A DNA stretch of 64,000 nt from Chaetoderma sp. LZ-2023a (GCA_034401795.1 CM067371.1:81240628-81304627); one strand, 5' to 3'. Shown: positions 37,015 through 49,879, counted from the first letter of the stretch. Notes: a model not told the origin generated them from the letters alone. Made by a program: numbers and translations.

Positions 37015-39090
37015 GTTTTGAGGTTAGTTGGCCTGGGAGCGGCTGCTGCCCAATCGAAGCAGAGACTCAGTCAAGCTATTTTCAAAATCGTCCAGCATTC
37101 ATTTTTCCACTACTTGACAGAATATTCCCAACATAACAAAGCAGTACATCTGACATGTATGAGTACGCGTACTCATTGGTATATGTATGCATGCGTGTGT
37201 GTATGTTTACGCGTTTGTCCATGTAGGGCTATATGAGTATATAGGTAAATATGTGCATATGTATATGTGTACAAAGTTGGGTGTACTGTGTATATATTTG
37301 TATATGTAAATATGCTATAAGTCTGGTTTCTACGTCATAGGTGATGCATGAATATCAGCCACTGAATCATATGGAGTACTGGTGTCAGACAGGTCAAGAC
37401 AGGGCAATATTAGGTGTACAATTGGCATGTTATCATATGTGTTGCTTTATTTGTGTTAACTAATCCTTCCTACTTCTCAAATCTTAACCCTGCTGCCTGC
37501 TGACCAGCTCCAAAATTCATTTTACCCAAGTGGACTGCTCTTCTGTGTCATGTCTATTTTTATAGAGCTGTCCAAGATTATCTTTATTTTATTTGATTAC
37601 CTTATCCACTGTATTATGTCAATGTTTTGTGATAACCATGTAAAGCTTCTCTGTGCATACATACTAACACTTGCATGTAACCATACAGGTGGGCTGGTGA
37701 ATATTTTGAAAGTTGGTTTGCCTGGAAGTTGTTGCTGCCTAAGGCAGCAACTGCCTTCAGTCAAAATAAATTTTGAGATGTTCAACAGCTGACCTGTATG
37801 AATACTCCTAATCTGAGACATTATCATATTAGGACTTACAAGTTTAGTTGATCACAACAAAAACATTGAGTTGACATGGAGTTGTTGCTGTCCATACTCT
37901 CTCTTAACCAAATTATAGATATTTTAGCCAATACTTTCCAATGTCAACATTCCAGCACCAACAGGTAACCATAGCTGAGCTCCAGCTACTATTTATGTGT
38001 GCTGAAGTCAACTTATATACTTGAATACTGAATTTCCGGAATCTCAATTTCAATGGAAACTATAGAGATGAACTGATGAAAATTGTGAAGCTTCAGGGCA
38101 ACCTTAGAGGTAGGCTGGTGAATATTCTAAAAACTGAATTACCTGGAGGCTGTTGCTGCCCAGGCAGCAACAGCTTCCAGTCAACTTAGTGTCAAGATAC
38201 TCAACAGCTGGTCTATATGAGTGCTTCTAATCTGAGACCGTACATCACCACAAGATAACTCTAGCTAAGCTCCTCCTACTCTATACGTGTGTTGGAATCG
38301 ATTGATATTTCATGGATCCAGAATTTCCACAAACTCAATATATAAAGTAACCATACAGGTAGGCTGGCGATTATTTGAAAATCAGTTTGCCTGGAAGTTG
38401 TTGCTTCCACTCAACATCTGGCCTATATTAGTGCTTTTAATTTGAGACCATCCATCACCACCAGGTAATTCTAGCTAAGCTCCGCCTACTCATCACGTGT
38501 GTTGAAATCGCTTGATATACAATCCTTAATTTTTAGAATCCCAACATCAAAGTAATATCAAAGTAACTATAAGGTAGGCTGGTGAATATTTTGAAAGCTG
38601 GATTGCCTGGAAGCTGACACTGCCTAAGGTAGCAACTGCTTACAGACAAAATATGTTTTTGAGATGTTTAACAGCTGACCTATGACTAAGCTGACAGGGA
38701 GTTATTGCTGCCCATATTTCCTCTTAGCCAAATTAGAACTATTTTAGCCAATGTTTTTGCAATGACAACAATCCATCACCCCCAGCTAACCATAGCTCAG
38801 CTCCACCTATTATTTACTCCTTCATGTCTATTTTTACAAAGTTGTCCAAGATTATCTTTGCTTTGTGTTGATTATTCTATCCACTGCATTATTTCAACGT
38901 TATGCGATAACTTGTATAGGTACTCTGTATATATCATCTCCACTAGGTAACTCTAGCTTAGCTCCACCTACTATTTTGCGTGTGCTGAAATAGATTTATA
39001 TATTTGAGTCCTTAGCTTCCAGAATCCCAATTTCAAAGTAACTATATAGGGAGGCTGGTGAATATTCTGAAAACTGGGTTGCCAGGAAGC
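37015..39090. repeat. Array of palindromic MITE-like units
   Basis: The motif AGGTAGGCTGGTGAATATT and its pairing partner (CAGTCAA..TTTTGAGATGTTCAACAGCTG) recur at about 37,686, 38,110, 38,358, 38,573 and 39,049, with a weaker copy near 37,020. Each unit also carries a GCCTGGAAG.TGTTGCTGCC core and TAGCTAAGCTCCGCCTACT. Spacing is irregular (about 215-480 bp). They are relatives of the dispersed family at 46.8-62.4 kb. The LINE starts inside the last unit. Confidence 0.75.
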
Positions 39091-39131
39091 TGAGGAAGTC
39101 ACTCCGTAGTCCATTGACTACCTAGACCCGG

Positions 39132-40403
39132 GTGCCATCTATCCCTTCTCTTCGTTCTCCAATCTTCCCCTGCCAAACCCTAATGCCTGCAAGGTTCCCT
39201 TGCTCAACCTGTAGGACACCAGTAAAAAAGAACCACAGATCACTATTATGTGATTTATGTAATACCCGGATTCACTTGAAATGCTCCAAGCTCAAAATTT
39301 CTGACTACACCCATCTTGAAACTAATAACAAATCATGGTGGTGCATCAACTGCAACAAAACACTGTTCCCCTTTAATCACTATGACAATGATACACACTA
39401 TATGCTTGCAATTCTAAATCCACATTGCAAATACAACCATATGGAACACATTGACCAGCAAATTATAAACCCATTTGCACTAAACACATGCAAAACAAAC
39501 CTGACTGACAACAGAACAGATCTAAACATAACACCACCATCATGTGACTACATTCTACAAAAAACATTCAATGACAATTTAATAGCATCTAAGGAACATG
39601 ACACCTTTTCACTCTTACATGCCAACATACGATCACTCCTGAAGAACATTGACAGGTTAAGCTGCCTTCTAGAACTGAGTGCACATGAATTTGGAATTAT
39701 TGGAATTACTGAGACATGGCTAAACGCAACTTCACCTACTAACCTTGTAGATATAAAAAATTACACGTTTATTGAAAAGCACAGAAAAATTAAAAAGGGT
39801 GCTGGTGTAGGCATGTACATCAAGGATAATATTCAGTACAATGAGCGTGAGGATCTTTCCGTTCTGGACTCAAGTTATGAATCATTGTTTATAGAAATCT
39901 CAACAGAAAAAGGAAAAAATAAAATAATAGGCACTATCTATAGTGCACCAAACAGCGATAAAAGACAATTTATTGACCTACTAGGAGCAACCGTAGATGA
40001 TATTCAAAAAGAAAACAAAACAGTCTACCTCATGGGTGATTTCAATATTGACCTGATGGAACAAAACTGCTCTCATTCACAAAGTTTTACAAATTTGCTA
40101 AATGCACATTCCTTTTATCCAAACATAACTAAGCCGACCAGAATTATTGAGAGTTCGGCTAGAACTATTGATAATATATTCAGTAATAATATCAGTTTCA
40201 TCAGCAAAACACATTCAGGAATTTTCGTAACAGACACATCAGATCACCTACCAATTTTTATCCTCGTGAAACAGGCAAACTACAGTAGACCATTTAAAAA
40301 CGAAAAACTTAAGTGTAGAGAAATGAATCAGGTCAACATTGAAAAATCTAAAAAGGCCATGTCTGAGGTAGACTGGAATGAAGTGATAGATATAGTCATG
40401 TGA
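39132..40403 (+). pseudogene. LINE ORF2 part 1: PHD-like finger and APE endonuclease
   Basis: After a short leader, CSTCRTPVKKNHRSLLCDLC and HLKCSKL...WWCINC form a PHD-type C4HC3-like finger (about 39,200-39,350). The endonuclease follows: LLHANIRSL (Asn), IGITETWL (catalytic Glu), GAGVGMYIKDN, YLMGDFNIDL (Asp, Asn) and DTSDHLPIFI (Asp-His), about 39,610-40,270. This domain nicks the target DNA to prime reverse transcription. All key residues are present. The frame stops at 40,401; a one-base shift restores a VIDI..DDAYTKLHN continuation, so the stop is damage. Confidence 0.9.
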
Positions 40404-40611
40404 TGATGCCTACACCAAGCTCCACAACATATGCACTAACATCTTTGAGCACAGTTTCCCCATGAAAGAAAAGAAATTATTCAAGCACAACCCTACTAAA
40501 CCATGGCTGACAAGAGGATTGATATCTGCCTTTCATAAAAAATAGCAACTTTATTTGACATTTATAAAATGTCAAACAAAGTATAATGAGACAAAGTTTA
40601 AAAAATATAGA

Positions 40612-40846
40612 GCCCTGTAGGTGGGGCTTAGAATACACCTTCCGTATCCTCTGCGTGTCGTAAGAGGCTACTAAAGGAGGTAAGGGTGAGGTAACCCTGA
40701 CAGAAACCTCGAGTGCTGAAGACGGAGGTTCCAGGCCGCACGGCGCACTCTAATACACCATGGATCCACGCACTTAACGCTTATGATCATGTCGATAGTC
40801 ACTTACAGGACTGGTGGTATGATCAGCGAACGGAAAGAAGAAGAAG
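40612..40846 (+). mobile_element. SINE copy 2, inserted in the LINE
   Basis: 235 bp, GCCCTGTAGGTGGGGCTTAG to a (GAA)n tail, the same family as 27,537-27,774. It separates the LINE codons for KKYRAL from LDQIIKTSKK. I see no clear target duplication, and the LINE reads through if the insert is removed at GCCCTG|TTGGAC. Confidence 0.88.
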
Positions 40847-42664
40847 TTGGACCAAATAATAAAAACATCAAAAAAGAACTATTATCAGAATAAATTTGAG
40901 CAATCCAAAAATGATATAAATGAAACATGGAAAATCATAAAATCACTTTTGAATAAAAACAATAGAAAAGCACAACAGACCCAGTTTCTATACAATAATA
41001 AGGTAATCACGGATAACAATGAAATTGCAAACAGTTTCAATCAATTTTTATAGGTCCAGATCTCTCAAAGAAAATCATATCTACATCAGGAATTAAATAC
41101 AGTGATTACCTCACAGATATTTCCGCTTATCAATCCTCTTAATTTTTGTCTTATCCTGTTAACAATGAAGAAATCTTCACTATACTTAATTCACTTAATC
41201 CTGCGAAAAGTGCCGGCGGAGATGGGTTTAAATGGAGCATATTTAAACACTGCATATTTGATTTACTAACGCCACTCAACCATATCTGCAATCAATCACT
41301 AGTACAAGGCATATTTCCATCAAAACTAAAATCTGCACGTGTCACTCCAATATATAAAGCAAAAGACTCGTCCAACTTCACAAATTACAGGCCTGTCTCA
41401 ATACTTCCACGTTTCTCTAAATTAATGGAGCGATTAATGTATAATAGATTAATCAATTATCTAGAAAAAAAGGAAATTTTATATGCTTCACAGTATGGAT
41501 TCCGCCAGAAACACTCAACAATGCTCGCACTAGTTGAAATGACAGAAAAAATAATTGAATCAATTGAAAAGAAAGAACATATACTGGGCATCTTTTTGGA
41601 TCTTTCAAAAGCTTTTGATACTATCAAGCACAATATATTATTAGGAAAACTTGCCTATTACGGAATCCGAGGATGTGCACTTTACCGGATAGAACACAAT
41701 GCGTGCTATTTAATGCAACCTGCTCTGAAAACAGGAAATTAACCTGTGGTGTTCCTCAGGGGTCAATTCTTGGCCCTCTGCTGTTTTTACTCTATATTTG
41801 GACTTGCCCAAAATTTGCCACAATTTGTCACTAATACTGTTTGCCGATGACACCAATGCCTTTTGCTCCGCCAAAAACTTAGATATATTATACGAAAGAG
41901 TAAATAAAGAAATGGAAGAAGTTATTAACTGGTTCAAAGTAAACAAGCTATCATTAAATGTTGATAAAACAAACTACATGCTATTTTCAAAGTCTAGACA
42001 ATTGAGAAACAATAGTACTCCAAAAATCTATGTTAATAAAAAAGAAATTGAAGAAGCTCCTTTTGCTAAATTCTTAGGAGTTTATTTAGACAAGAACCTG
42101 ACCTGGGGCAAACAAATTGAGGTAGTCATAGCTAAAGTAGCAAGAGGCATGGGGGTCATTCAAAGACTAAAGCCATACCTAACACAAGCTACCATCAAAA
42201 CCCTGTATTCCACATTGATCCTTCCACACCTAACATACTGCAATGCCATCTGGACTAACACACATCAAACCAAATTAACAAAATTGCAAAGCATGCAGAA
42301 AAAATGCATTAAAATGTTCTCAAAAACAGCAAAGGCTAAAAAAATCTTCAGAACACAAAAACTTCTAAAACTCACAGACATAGGCAAGTCACAGATGATC
42401 AACATTTCCAGAGCCTTTCATCACAAAATCCTACCTAAATCTATAACCCACAGCTTTGCATACAACATCGAAATCCACACATATAACACTAGGAACAAAC
42501 ATGATCTCCACATTAGATACACACGAACAGACACAGGGAAACGTAGAATTTCAGTTAGTGTCGTCAAAGCATGGACTAGTATAGATAAACACTCACGCGA
42601 AAAAATACTAACTCTAAAAACATACAAAGACATAATTAAAACTAGCATACTCAATACATACTAG
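40847..42664 (+). pseudogene. LINE ORF2 part 2: linker, reverse transcriptase and C-terminal domain
   Basis: Reads QIIKTSKKNYYQNKFEQ, then a stop-containing linker. RT blocks: LNPAKSAGGDG (41,190), [42 protein letters not shown] (first catalytic Asp), [14 protein letters not shown] (41,743), ILFADDTNAF (the ADD pair at about 41,843) and KFLGVYLDKNLTW. The C-terminal domain HLTYCNAIW to SVVKAWTSI ends at 42,662. This is the polymerase that copies LINE RNA. Frameshifts occur near 41,054, 41,680 (with a few codons lost before YLPDRTQ) and 41,795. The catalytic acids are intact but the gene cannot be translated as one protein. Confidence 0.9.
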
Positions 42665-42749
42665 ATCTGGAAAACACAATGCCAAGATAACTAGGATCAC
42701 ACACTCCTGTATCATTGCCATAGCTACTATCATAACAACCACCCACCAC

Positions 42750-42751
42750 TT

Positions 42752-42830
<79 letters not shown>

Positions 42831-42831
42831 A
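42750..42831. repeat. (CTA)n microsatellite
   Basis: About 27 CTA units directly after the LINE coding end, probably grown from the LINE 3' tail. Confidence 0.9.
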
Positions 42832-42999
42832 CCATAATGCACTATTACAGCAATCGTGACTACTGCTTCCTTCAATCTGACGCACTCCAACAAGTGCTAC
42901 TACTAAATCGCAACATATGGGTTGAGCTGAGCTGGGGTAATTAGCATGCATGACCCCCCCCCCCCCCCTATCCTCGGATACTTGTTAGTTAGGACCCCC

Positions 43000-44275
43000 G
43001 CCAAAGTAGGAAGCACTGCGAAATAATATTATTTAATTATGTTGTGATACCAGCCTGCAGTGTATCTCGCGGCATTCTGGAAAGTAACCCTAATGACACG
43101 TCAAATGTTAACTCCATAGTACGGGGTGACGGACGAGATGCGGATCTCCATCTAATTCGTTGTAGTGTCTGGGTCAGGTCTTAGAACCGACTACGCCCTC
43201 ACGGGAAGAACGCTAGCGGTGGATATCCGTCATAAATGACATGCCGCTGTCTAAAAACTGCTTATGTGAACTGTGAAACTTGTCCTGGTGATGTTATATG
43301 TAGTTGTGGGACAGCGTAACCGGATCGTTATTAGATTCGGGAGCCTTACTCCGTAACATTTACGCACACTATCCTTTGGAGGTAGATGCTATGCGGGGCG
43401 ACCCACGGGAAGCTGAGCATCTTCGCCCAATCGATAAATGTATCTAAAGTTAGGTAGGAATCCCTACCACTTGTGGCCAAAGCTTGTTTTCGTTACAAAT
43501 AACTACTAGGTAGGTTAGAATGTAGTAGAAGGCCCACATAAATAAAGCGGCAACTCCCAATGCAGTAACGTTGGAGCTACAAAAGATGGTGACCTTGGAA
43601 TTCTTCGGAAATTGTTCGTCCCTTCTTCACGTAAACCAGTGTGCATCACATTAATTATGGCTTCACTAGGATTTTCAGCACCTAGCATTTTCTGTTTGAA
43701 CAAAAGAGTGGCCCTTTTTGTCAACTCTTTTCCTCCGCTTCGGCAATAACAATATTTTCTTTGTGTGTGTGTAAGGTGTATACTAGTTCATATTTAATCT
43801 AACTAGTGCCCTCGTAGCGATGCTCTCTTACAGGGATACCTCTGCGGATTCAAGGATCTGTATGGTACTTCAAGCGAAGCCACGTGGAAAGAACACCGGA
43901 TGGCTCTATGTTTTGTATTATTGTGCTCATTACTTTCAAACGAGTGAAATTATTTGTATAGTAAATATATTAAATTTGTGACTGTCTAATTATTAACATC
44001 TTGTCCGTTAACCTAAATTGTAATTGACCGTCATACCGGTGAGACAAACATTTGGGACGACACCGGGTGGTTCAATCTCGGTGGCAATGGTCGCACCGCC
44101 CCACTGGAACATCAGTGTTCCACCGGCTCTAGGAGCCGGTCTTTGTACTTTTTGGAGAGACGTGATACGGGATCCGCAACCCAGAGAACCGCACTCCCGC
44201 ACATCATGTACTTGCGGTGCAACAGAGTGGAGGGACGTAGTGGACCAGCGCATAATCACGCACGCTACAGCTAGA
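43000..44275 (+). mobile_element. Module b plus LTR copy, diverged
   Basis: Same order and orientation as 19,900-21,326: GTAGGAAGCACTGCGAAA, CCCTCACGGGAAG, a GGCCCACATAAATAAAGCGG junction (about 43,530), then the LTR-like part with TACAGGGATACCTCTGCGG and CACCGGCTCTAGGAGCCGGTC, ending ACGCTACA near 44,270. It is older than the others, and the LTR part is shortened by small deletions. A C-run (about 42,954-42,968) precedes it. Confidence 0.65.
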
Positions 44276-44284
44276 ATGACCCTA

Positions 44285-44694
44285 TAGTAAGCTTTGCCAG
44301 TCGTCATAGCTTCTGAACTGTTTTTCGCAAAAGGTTCTCCCTCCACCCATCCATCATCATCTAGGCCCGAATATTTTGTATATTGACCATGGACTTTGAG
44401 GACATTGAAAGGAATGTGAAGATTGACTGGAAATAGAAGATCGTCTTTGTATTTCTCTGCAGATGGCCATGCCAATTGTCTAGCCCTCCTGTAAAGTTGC
44501 TGATTTGCCACAATTACTGCGTGGGCTGACCGAGATGTTGAGATATGGCCTGGTATCTGTTGCCATGGCGCCATTTTTTTATCAGCTGGTGCTTGTAAGA
44601 TTGGCATGATTCCTGCTATTGTTATTGGCATGGGCGCCGGAAGCACGGGGGCAGCTGCCCCTGTTGCCCTTTGGGCTGGGGGCGGGTGCTGCAA
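44285..44694 (-). pseudogene. Unrecognised ORF fragment
   Basis: A minus-strand frame starting MQHPPPAQRATGAAAPVLPA (Pro/Ala-rich) followed by an ordinary-looking stretch (QLYRRARQLAWPSAEKYKDD, DDDGWVEGEPFAKNSSEAM). The frame runs on into the LTR copy, so its end is not real. It could be part of a retroelement or a pseudogene. No domain is recognised. Confidence 0.25.
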
Positions 44695-46849
44695 GGGCAG
44701 CTGTTACCCGTTCCTCTACGCTAGTGGGTAGAATAGAATAGTGCAGCAGTGTGGAAACACTAAAGGATATTAAAAGTAACAGCAACTCTCAAACTCAAAT
44801 TTGTAATTGATGTGTGAAGCAAATGCAAAGGTAAAAATAATGGCCGATGTGCAATGTGGGTGGGTGTATTTAAGAAATGTGTCCAGGATTTGTTGCCCCA
44901 CCCCCACCCCCGCACACACTTATATAGAATAGGAGGAGGGTGTGGCTGGGGCCTCCGTCGAAAGACTGTAAAAAATTATATGCGCTTAGAAGCCATCTTC
45001 TATATCTCCTACATCCCTAAGTAATAAATATCATCCTCTTGGATTTTTGAATACTGTGCTATTTATATGAGTATGAGTATCACTTCTCCACACACCTCCC
45101 TACCACCCCCACCCAACCCCTAACCCAACCCAACCATCCCTACCAACTCGTACGGCCGTGATACGCATGTCTAGCCATGTCAATCCCATGGAGTTCTAAC
45201 CATAAAATATGACGCCACCATCCACACGTAAACACAATCAGACATTTGAAGAGACCTCCTTTGAATAGCCCGGCCCAGATGTACCTCTGACATCCACACG
45301 CCAGTAAGAGGCTGCGAAATCATAATTTAAATTGCTTATTCCATACACACTAGGTGTTGAATAGTTTGTTAGTAATTTGACGTAATTGTGTTGCTACCTT
45401 ATCTGTCTACTCATCCAGCATATGTTCATCGTATTCTTCAAGCGCGTCCTTAAGAACTGCTGGGCAGGAAGGATCCATAGGGCCAGATCCATAGTTGGTA
45501 CCGGAAACCTGCTTGATCGATTTTGTTGGTGGCCATCTTGGATTTTGCACTATTTTAAAAATTACATTTAAAGACCTGTGAAACTGCTTGACATGAAACT
45601 CAAGAAACTTCATGGTCTTTATTTAAGGCAAGAGCTGAACAAACCTTGTTCACATGTTCAACATGATTTGTAGATTTGTCTTGAATAACCTAGTTTTCAG
45701 CAAAAACACTTTTCCTCTGAATCCCGCTGATTGCAAATATAATTAGGAACTACGGTCAAATTAAATATTTTATAAATATATTGTAGTAACCCCATGTTCC
45801 TCCTCTCCTATAGTATATTTCCATGACGCCCCTCGGTTTGGGCCATACTCGTAGTTTAGCCCCCCCCCCCACCCCCACCCCACCCACCCCAGGTCAAAAT
45901 ACATTCTTACACCCGTGTAATCTTTTTAAAAATATATCAGAAACGGTTTGATCAAGCAATTATAACTGCTTCATGCCCCGTCCGAATGATCACCAGCTGT
46001 TTACAAACCTCCCCACCCCCTTCCCCTCCCCTGGTATCAATTTTATCCCTGTATGGGGAGCGGTCGTGGAATGAAAAGTAAAGAAAGTTCCCCAAGATAT
46101 CTCTTAGCATATATACATATCACGGGATGTAATGGCGATAGGATCTTGTTAAGTAGATTTATCTACCCTACACCACGACTTGCTACATCAAAGCGCGAGA
46201 CTGCCTAGCTATGTAAGGGATCAGTTGTTGTAGCGATGTCTCATATAAAAGCATACATTGGTGAACAGCTCACAATATCGATCTCTCCCTTGAATGTCAA
46301 GGTAATGTTTATATTATGATGATGACTCAGACAGTCTCTGCTTTACACACATGCTTTGGTAAGTACATTTCGCGTTAGTATTTAGCATATAATAGTCATT
46401 ATATTGACCATAATCTTAGGCTTCGGAATAAGGCACCTTCTTGGAATAAAGTTTTACTAGGGATAGTCTACGTATTGATGCTGGGTTGATATAGAAGGCA
46501 GTTACTGTCATCTTGTCGCAGGTTGTATAGGAGATTTGTCCTTTATTTACAATATGTTTATAGCGACTTAGTAAAGACGCAAAAAACCCAAACAAAGACA
46601 CTTAATATAAGGTCTATTCGTAGATCGTATGTACGCAGTTATAGAAAATGGGCCATTTATTGATTTTAATATACCGAGATCTACCTATATGTCAGATAGT
46701 GGGCTTTATGTTTAGCAGTGAGGCGGGTAAATCCATCTAGCTTTGTATGTAGATCTATCATTTTGGCGGGAGGTTACATTGAAAGCAAAAAGATCAGTGC
46801 ACTAATAGCCATACCGGTTACATAATATTTATCAATGTTGCTTAAAACA
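44695..46849. other. Unassigned stretch with C-rich tracts
   Basis: No gene supported. C/A-rich tracts occur at about 44,895, 45,095-45,150, 45,860-45,890 and 46,010-46,030. Confidence 0.4.
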
Positions 46850-47290
46850 ACAGAGGGAGCCATTTCTAGCCAGGTTCTGCCCATTTCTAACCAACCTCCG
46901 CCCAATTTTTACGAGTGTTGAATCCTGAAGAATCTAAGTTTTAAGGCAAGTATACTGGTAAGTTGTTAAATATTTTGAAACTAGTTTATTGGGGTGGGGG
47001 TGGGGGGCTGTTTCTGCCTATTGCAGCAACAGTCCCCAGTCACAATAGTTTCAAAATATTCAACAAAATGTTTATTAAATTATAAATGCATTAAAGAGAT
47101 ACATTTCATGCACTACTGACTGGCTTTTCGATGTTCATGACGGAGCTAAATAGGCCTGCCTGATTATGAGTGTGAAGACAACTATAGTGACGTAATTGAT
47201 TATGACGTCATTTACTTAAGTGACATTATTATTGACTCAGACATTTTCAGGACTGTCAAAGTGTCCCTGATCGTTCAAAGGTATACTTGC
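46850..47290. mobile_element. Palindromic MITE copy
   Basis: GGTTCTGCCCATTTCTAACC flank, foldback core from GTTAAATATTTTGAAACTAG (46,963) to CACAATAGTTTCAAAATATT (47,041), then TTTATTAAATTATAA and TTATGACGTCAT (about 47,200). Confidence 0.7.
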
Positions 47291-47415
47291 CGGACCAGGC
47301 AAATCCATCAATACTTAGAGGTATGAGATTGGCGCATAGCTATGTACACATATGAAGAAAATTAATTTCTTGGGTAGTCGAAAACCATTTCGATGGACGA
47401 TGTTTCAAGTGGCCA

Positions 47416-47733
47416 AGTAATGGACCTTTCCAGCTTTTGCTAAGCCCCGCCCATCTCTAGCTAAGCTCCACCCATACCTCGCTGATCGATCGTTGGGATC
47501 CATCGATCTCTGAACACCCTAACAATCTTTCCCCCCAAAACTATACGGGTGGCATATGGCGTATACAGCGTCCAGTCAAATTAGTTTCAAAATATTCAAC
47601 AGTATGTTTATTAAATAGTAGAGCCATACAATATAGAATCATTTATGACGTAGTGATTATGACGTTATCCTACACGCCGCTTAGCTGATTATGACGCCAT
47701 ATGACGTCATTACCCTGGAAAGGTCCATAATGA
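47416..47733. mobile_element. Palindromic MITE copy with matching ends
   Basis: TAATGGACCTTTCCAG at the left and CTGGAAAGGTCCATAA at the right form about 16-bp inverted ends. Inside: GCTAAGCCCCGCCCATCTCT, half of the foldback core (CAGTCAAATTAGTTTCAAAA), TTTATTAAATAGTAGAG, TTATGACGTTATC and ATATGACGTCATT. The left half of the core is deleted. Best view of the element's ends. Confidence 0.75.
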
Positions 47734-47990
47734 CCCCTCTACTGTACATCAGGAAACACTTGTCATGGGAATCGTTAGCTCTAGAATTCATGATTGTACC
47801 AGGGGAAATTTACCTTCCAATTTGCCAAGTGTTGTTTATACGATAGCATTTGTTCAGATTGTAGATGGAGTAGGCCCTATGTCTTTGTTAGGTCATAGTA
47901 CATTATGTACAATCTATATACGTTTATGAATGGATGAATTCAATCTGTCACTCAAGTATGAACAGTATATAAATGTATATAAATGTCCAG

Positions 47991-48116
47991 CACAACACTG
48001 GCGAAATCCACAACACTTGTGAAATCCACAACACCGGCGGAATCCACAACACTTGTGGAATCCACAACACTTGTGGAATCCACAACACTGGCGGAATCCA
48101 CAACACTGGCGGAATC
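47991..48116. repeat. 18-bp tandem repeat, 7 copies
   Basis: Seven consecutive units of CACAACACTTGTGGAATC with alternating TTGTG/TGGCG variants. The open frames crossing it on both strands come from the repeat because 18 is a multiple of three. Confidence 0.95.
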
Positions 48117-48164
48117 GATATAATGCAAAAAGTAGTATTTGTTTTAAATATGTTTACATCCTCT

Positions 48165-48190
48165 ATGATGATGATGATGATGATGATGTT
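48165..48190. repeat. (ATG)n microsatellite
   Basis: About 8 ATG units. Confidence 0.8.
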
Positions 48191-49139
48191 AATAACGCCA
48201 CTGCCATACAAAATACAAAGAAATCCGACTGGGCGAGAGTAACAGTGACAACAGGTTTTAGGTGTTTGCCATTATTATTCGTATATATTTAATCTATTAC
48301 CGTGACATGACCATCGATTACACACTCTAGGCTATCTAGATGCATAATCAAACGTTATTATATTATCACTAATGAAAAGCAAAAATGAGTATTCACCCGC
48401 GAATACACACTGGTTGTATAGGTCCCGAGGCACATCACTGGGTTAATATATCAATAGTTGGTATAACCAGCGGCGAGGTACACCCATTCACTTCGTTTAA
48501 ACATCAGTTAAATAGGCTATTATATTCGGAATGGTATTGACCGTAATATTATTACCTGTTGTTTAGCCCATTGGACGCTATAAGCCCCCCCCCCCCCCCC
48601 CCCCCGTATCTCAATGCCATGGCAATATTACAGGTAATCCGTCAAGTATTTGAAATTAATTACCCTCGGTAAGAGAAAGAGGGCATTGTGATCGAGTCTG
48701 TCTCTCTGTCTGTCTGGCTGTGTCTGTCCGGAGATGTATCTAAAATACTAGTGATCAGACTTGCCTCAAATTTTAACACAAGGAAGAGACATGCCATGCA
48801 AGAGGGTGTCCAGATTTCAGATTTGATCCGGATGAAAGAGTCGGGATCGGATCAAATTCTGGGTCTATGAATATCAAGGAAACGGCTGGTCCAAGTTCGC
48901 TCAAATTTTAACATAAAAGAGCGGTTGAACATACACTAGGATTCCACAACGATGACCCGCACTATTCCGGACAATGCGAAAAAATCTGGAAAATCAGAAA
49001 CACGTTTACAATATGACACATACTGAGGGTGAGAAATGGCTCTTCTTTGACCCTGCCAGACTAGTTTCATATTATTCAGCAAATTTTTTTTTTATTATGC
49101 CCACCCTACCGCCACCCTAACCACTTAAATGGCATTGTC
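48191..49139. other. Unassigned stretch with C-run
   Basis: No gene. A C-run of about 20 at 48,586-48,605. Confidence 0.4.
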
Positions 49140-49260
49140 TTAATTACAAGACATCTCCACAGGTAATCTGTTGGGTGTTTTGAAACTAACTTGACCGGAC
49201 TCTATTACGGCCATAGGCACCAGTCAAATTAGTTTCAGAGTTTCTTTACAACGGCTTATC
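49140..49260. mobile_element. Palindromic MITE core
   Basis: CTGTTGGGTGTTTTGAAACTA pairs with CAGTCAAATTAGTTTCAGAG across a short centre. Confidence 0.65.
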
Positions 49261-49879
49261 TTCCAACCACTTGTCTTGGAGGACCATATTTCTAATGATA
49301 TTTCTAATATATCAAACGCATCTATATTAAGAGGCCGCCAGTCTTTCGATGCCACTCTGTGTCACCCCTTGAGATAGTCGTATTAGACGAGTTGTAGGCC
49401 CTACTAACGCTTTGGTAGACATCGCCTGAAAATGTATAAATTAATATTAAACCACTATCACACTGAACAGAAACAAAATGTTAAATCAGCTTGCAAGCGT
49501 CTCAGTTTGCAGAGGAAAGTCAAACTTTAAGCGTTTGAAATTTATTTATTTTGAAATCGGCGGTGTTGACAACTTTTAGTAACCTTGTGTATATATACAA
49601 GATTCACGCAGTCATTATGTTGTCGTTATCAGAAGTAAACACGAGAATATAGTAATTCTATAGTAAGCAAGTCGATACAAAGAGGACCGTCCTCAACTCG
49701 CACTCCCAGTAAGACATTTTCCGAACTCGAATTCGTGTCAATGCCTAATATTCTGAAGTAGTTTATTTTGAATAAATTATACCATTCTATTCAAATATCC
49801 ATATGCATAGACATACCTGATCCAATTAACTCTCTGCCTGCTGAACGTCAGCAGACTACATTTCACGTGGGCTTTAACT

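Larger units (their letters stand above)
39091..42840 (+). mobile_element. Nearly full-length LINE (CR1/L2 group)
   Basis: Runs from the break in the palindromic array (about 39,091) to a (CTA)n microsatellite tail (42,750-42,831). It encodes a PHD-like finger, an APE-type endonuclease and a reverse transcriptase in a single interrupted ORF2 and carries a SINE at 40,612-40,846. Placement in the CR1/L2 group rests on APE endonuclease plus reverse-transcriptase style; the exact clade (CR1, Daphne, Crack) needs a tree. Confidence 0.85.

Noticed and set aside
47948-48292. Repeat proteins read through the 18-bp tandem
   Set aside because: All frames stay open because the unit is a multiple of three; no start context or domain.
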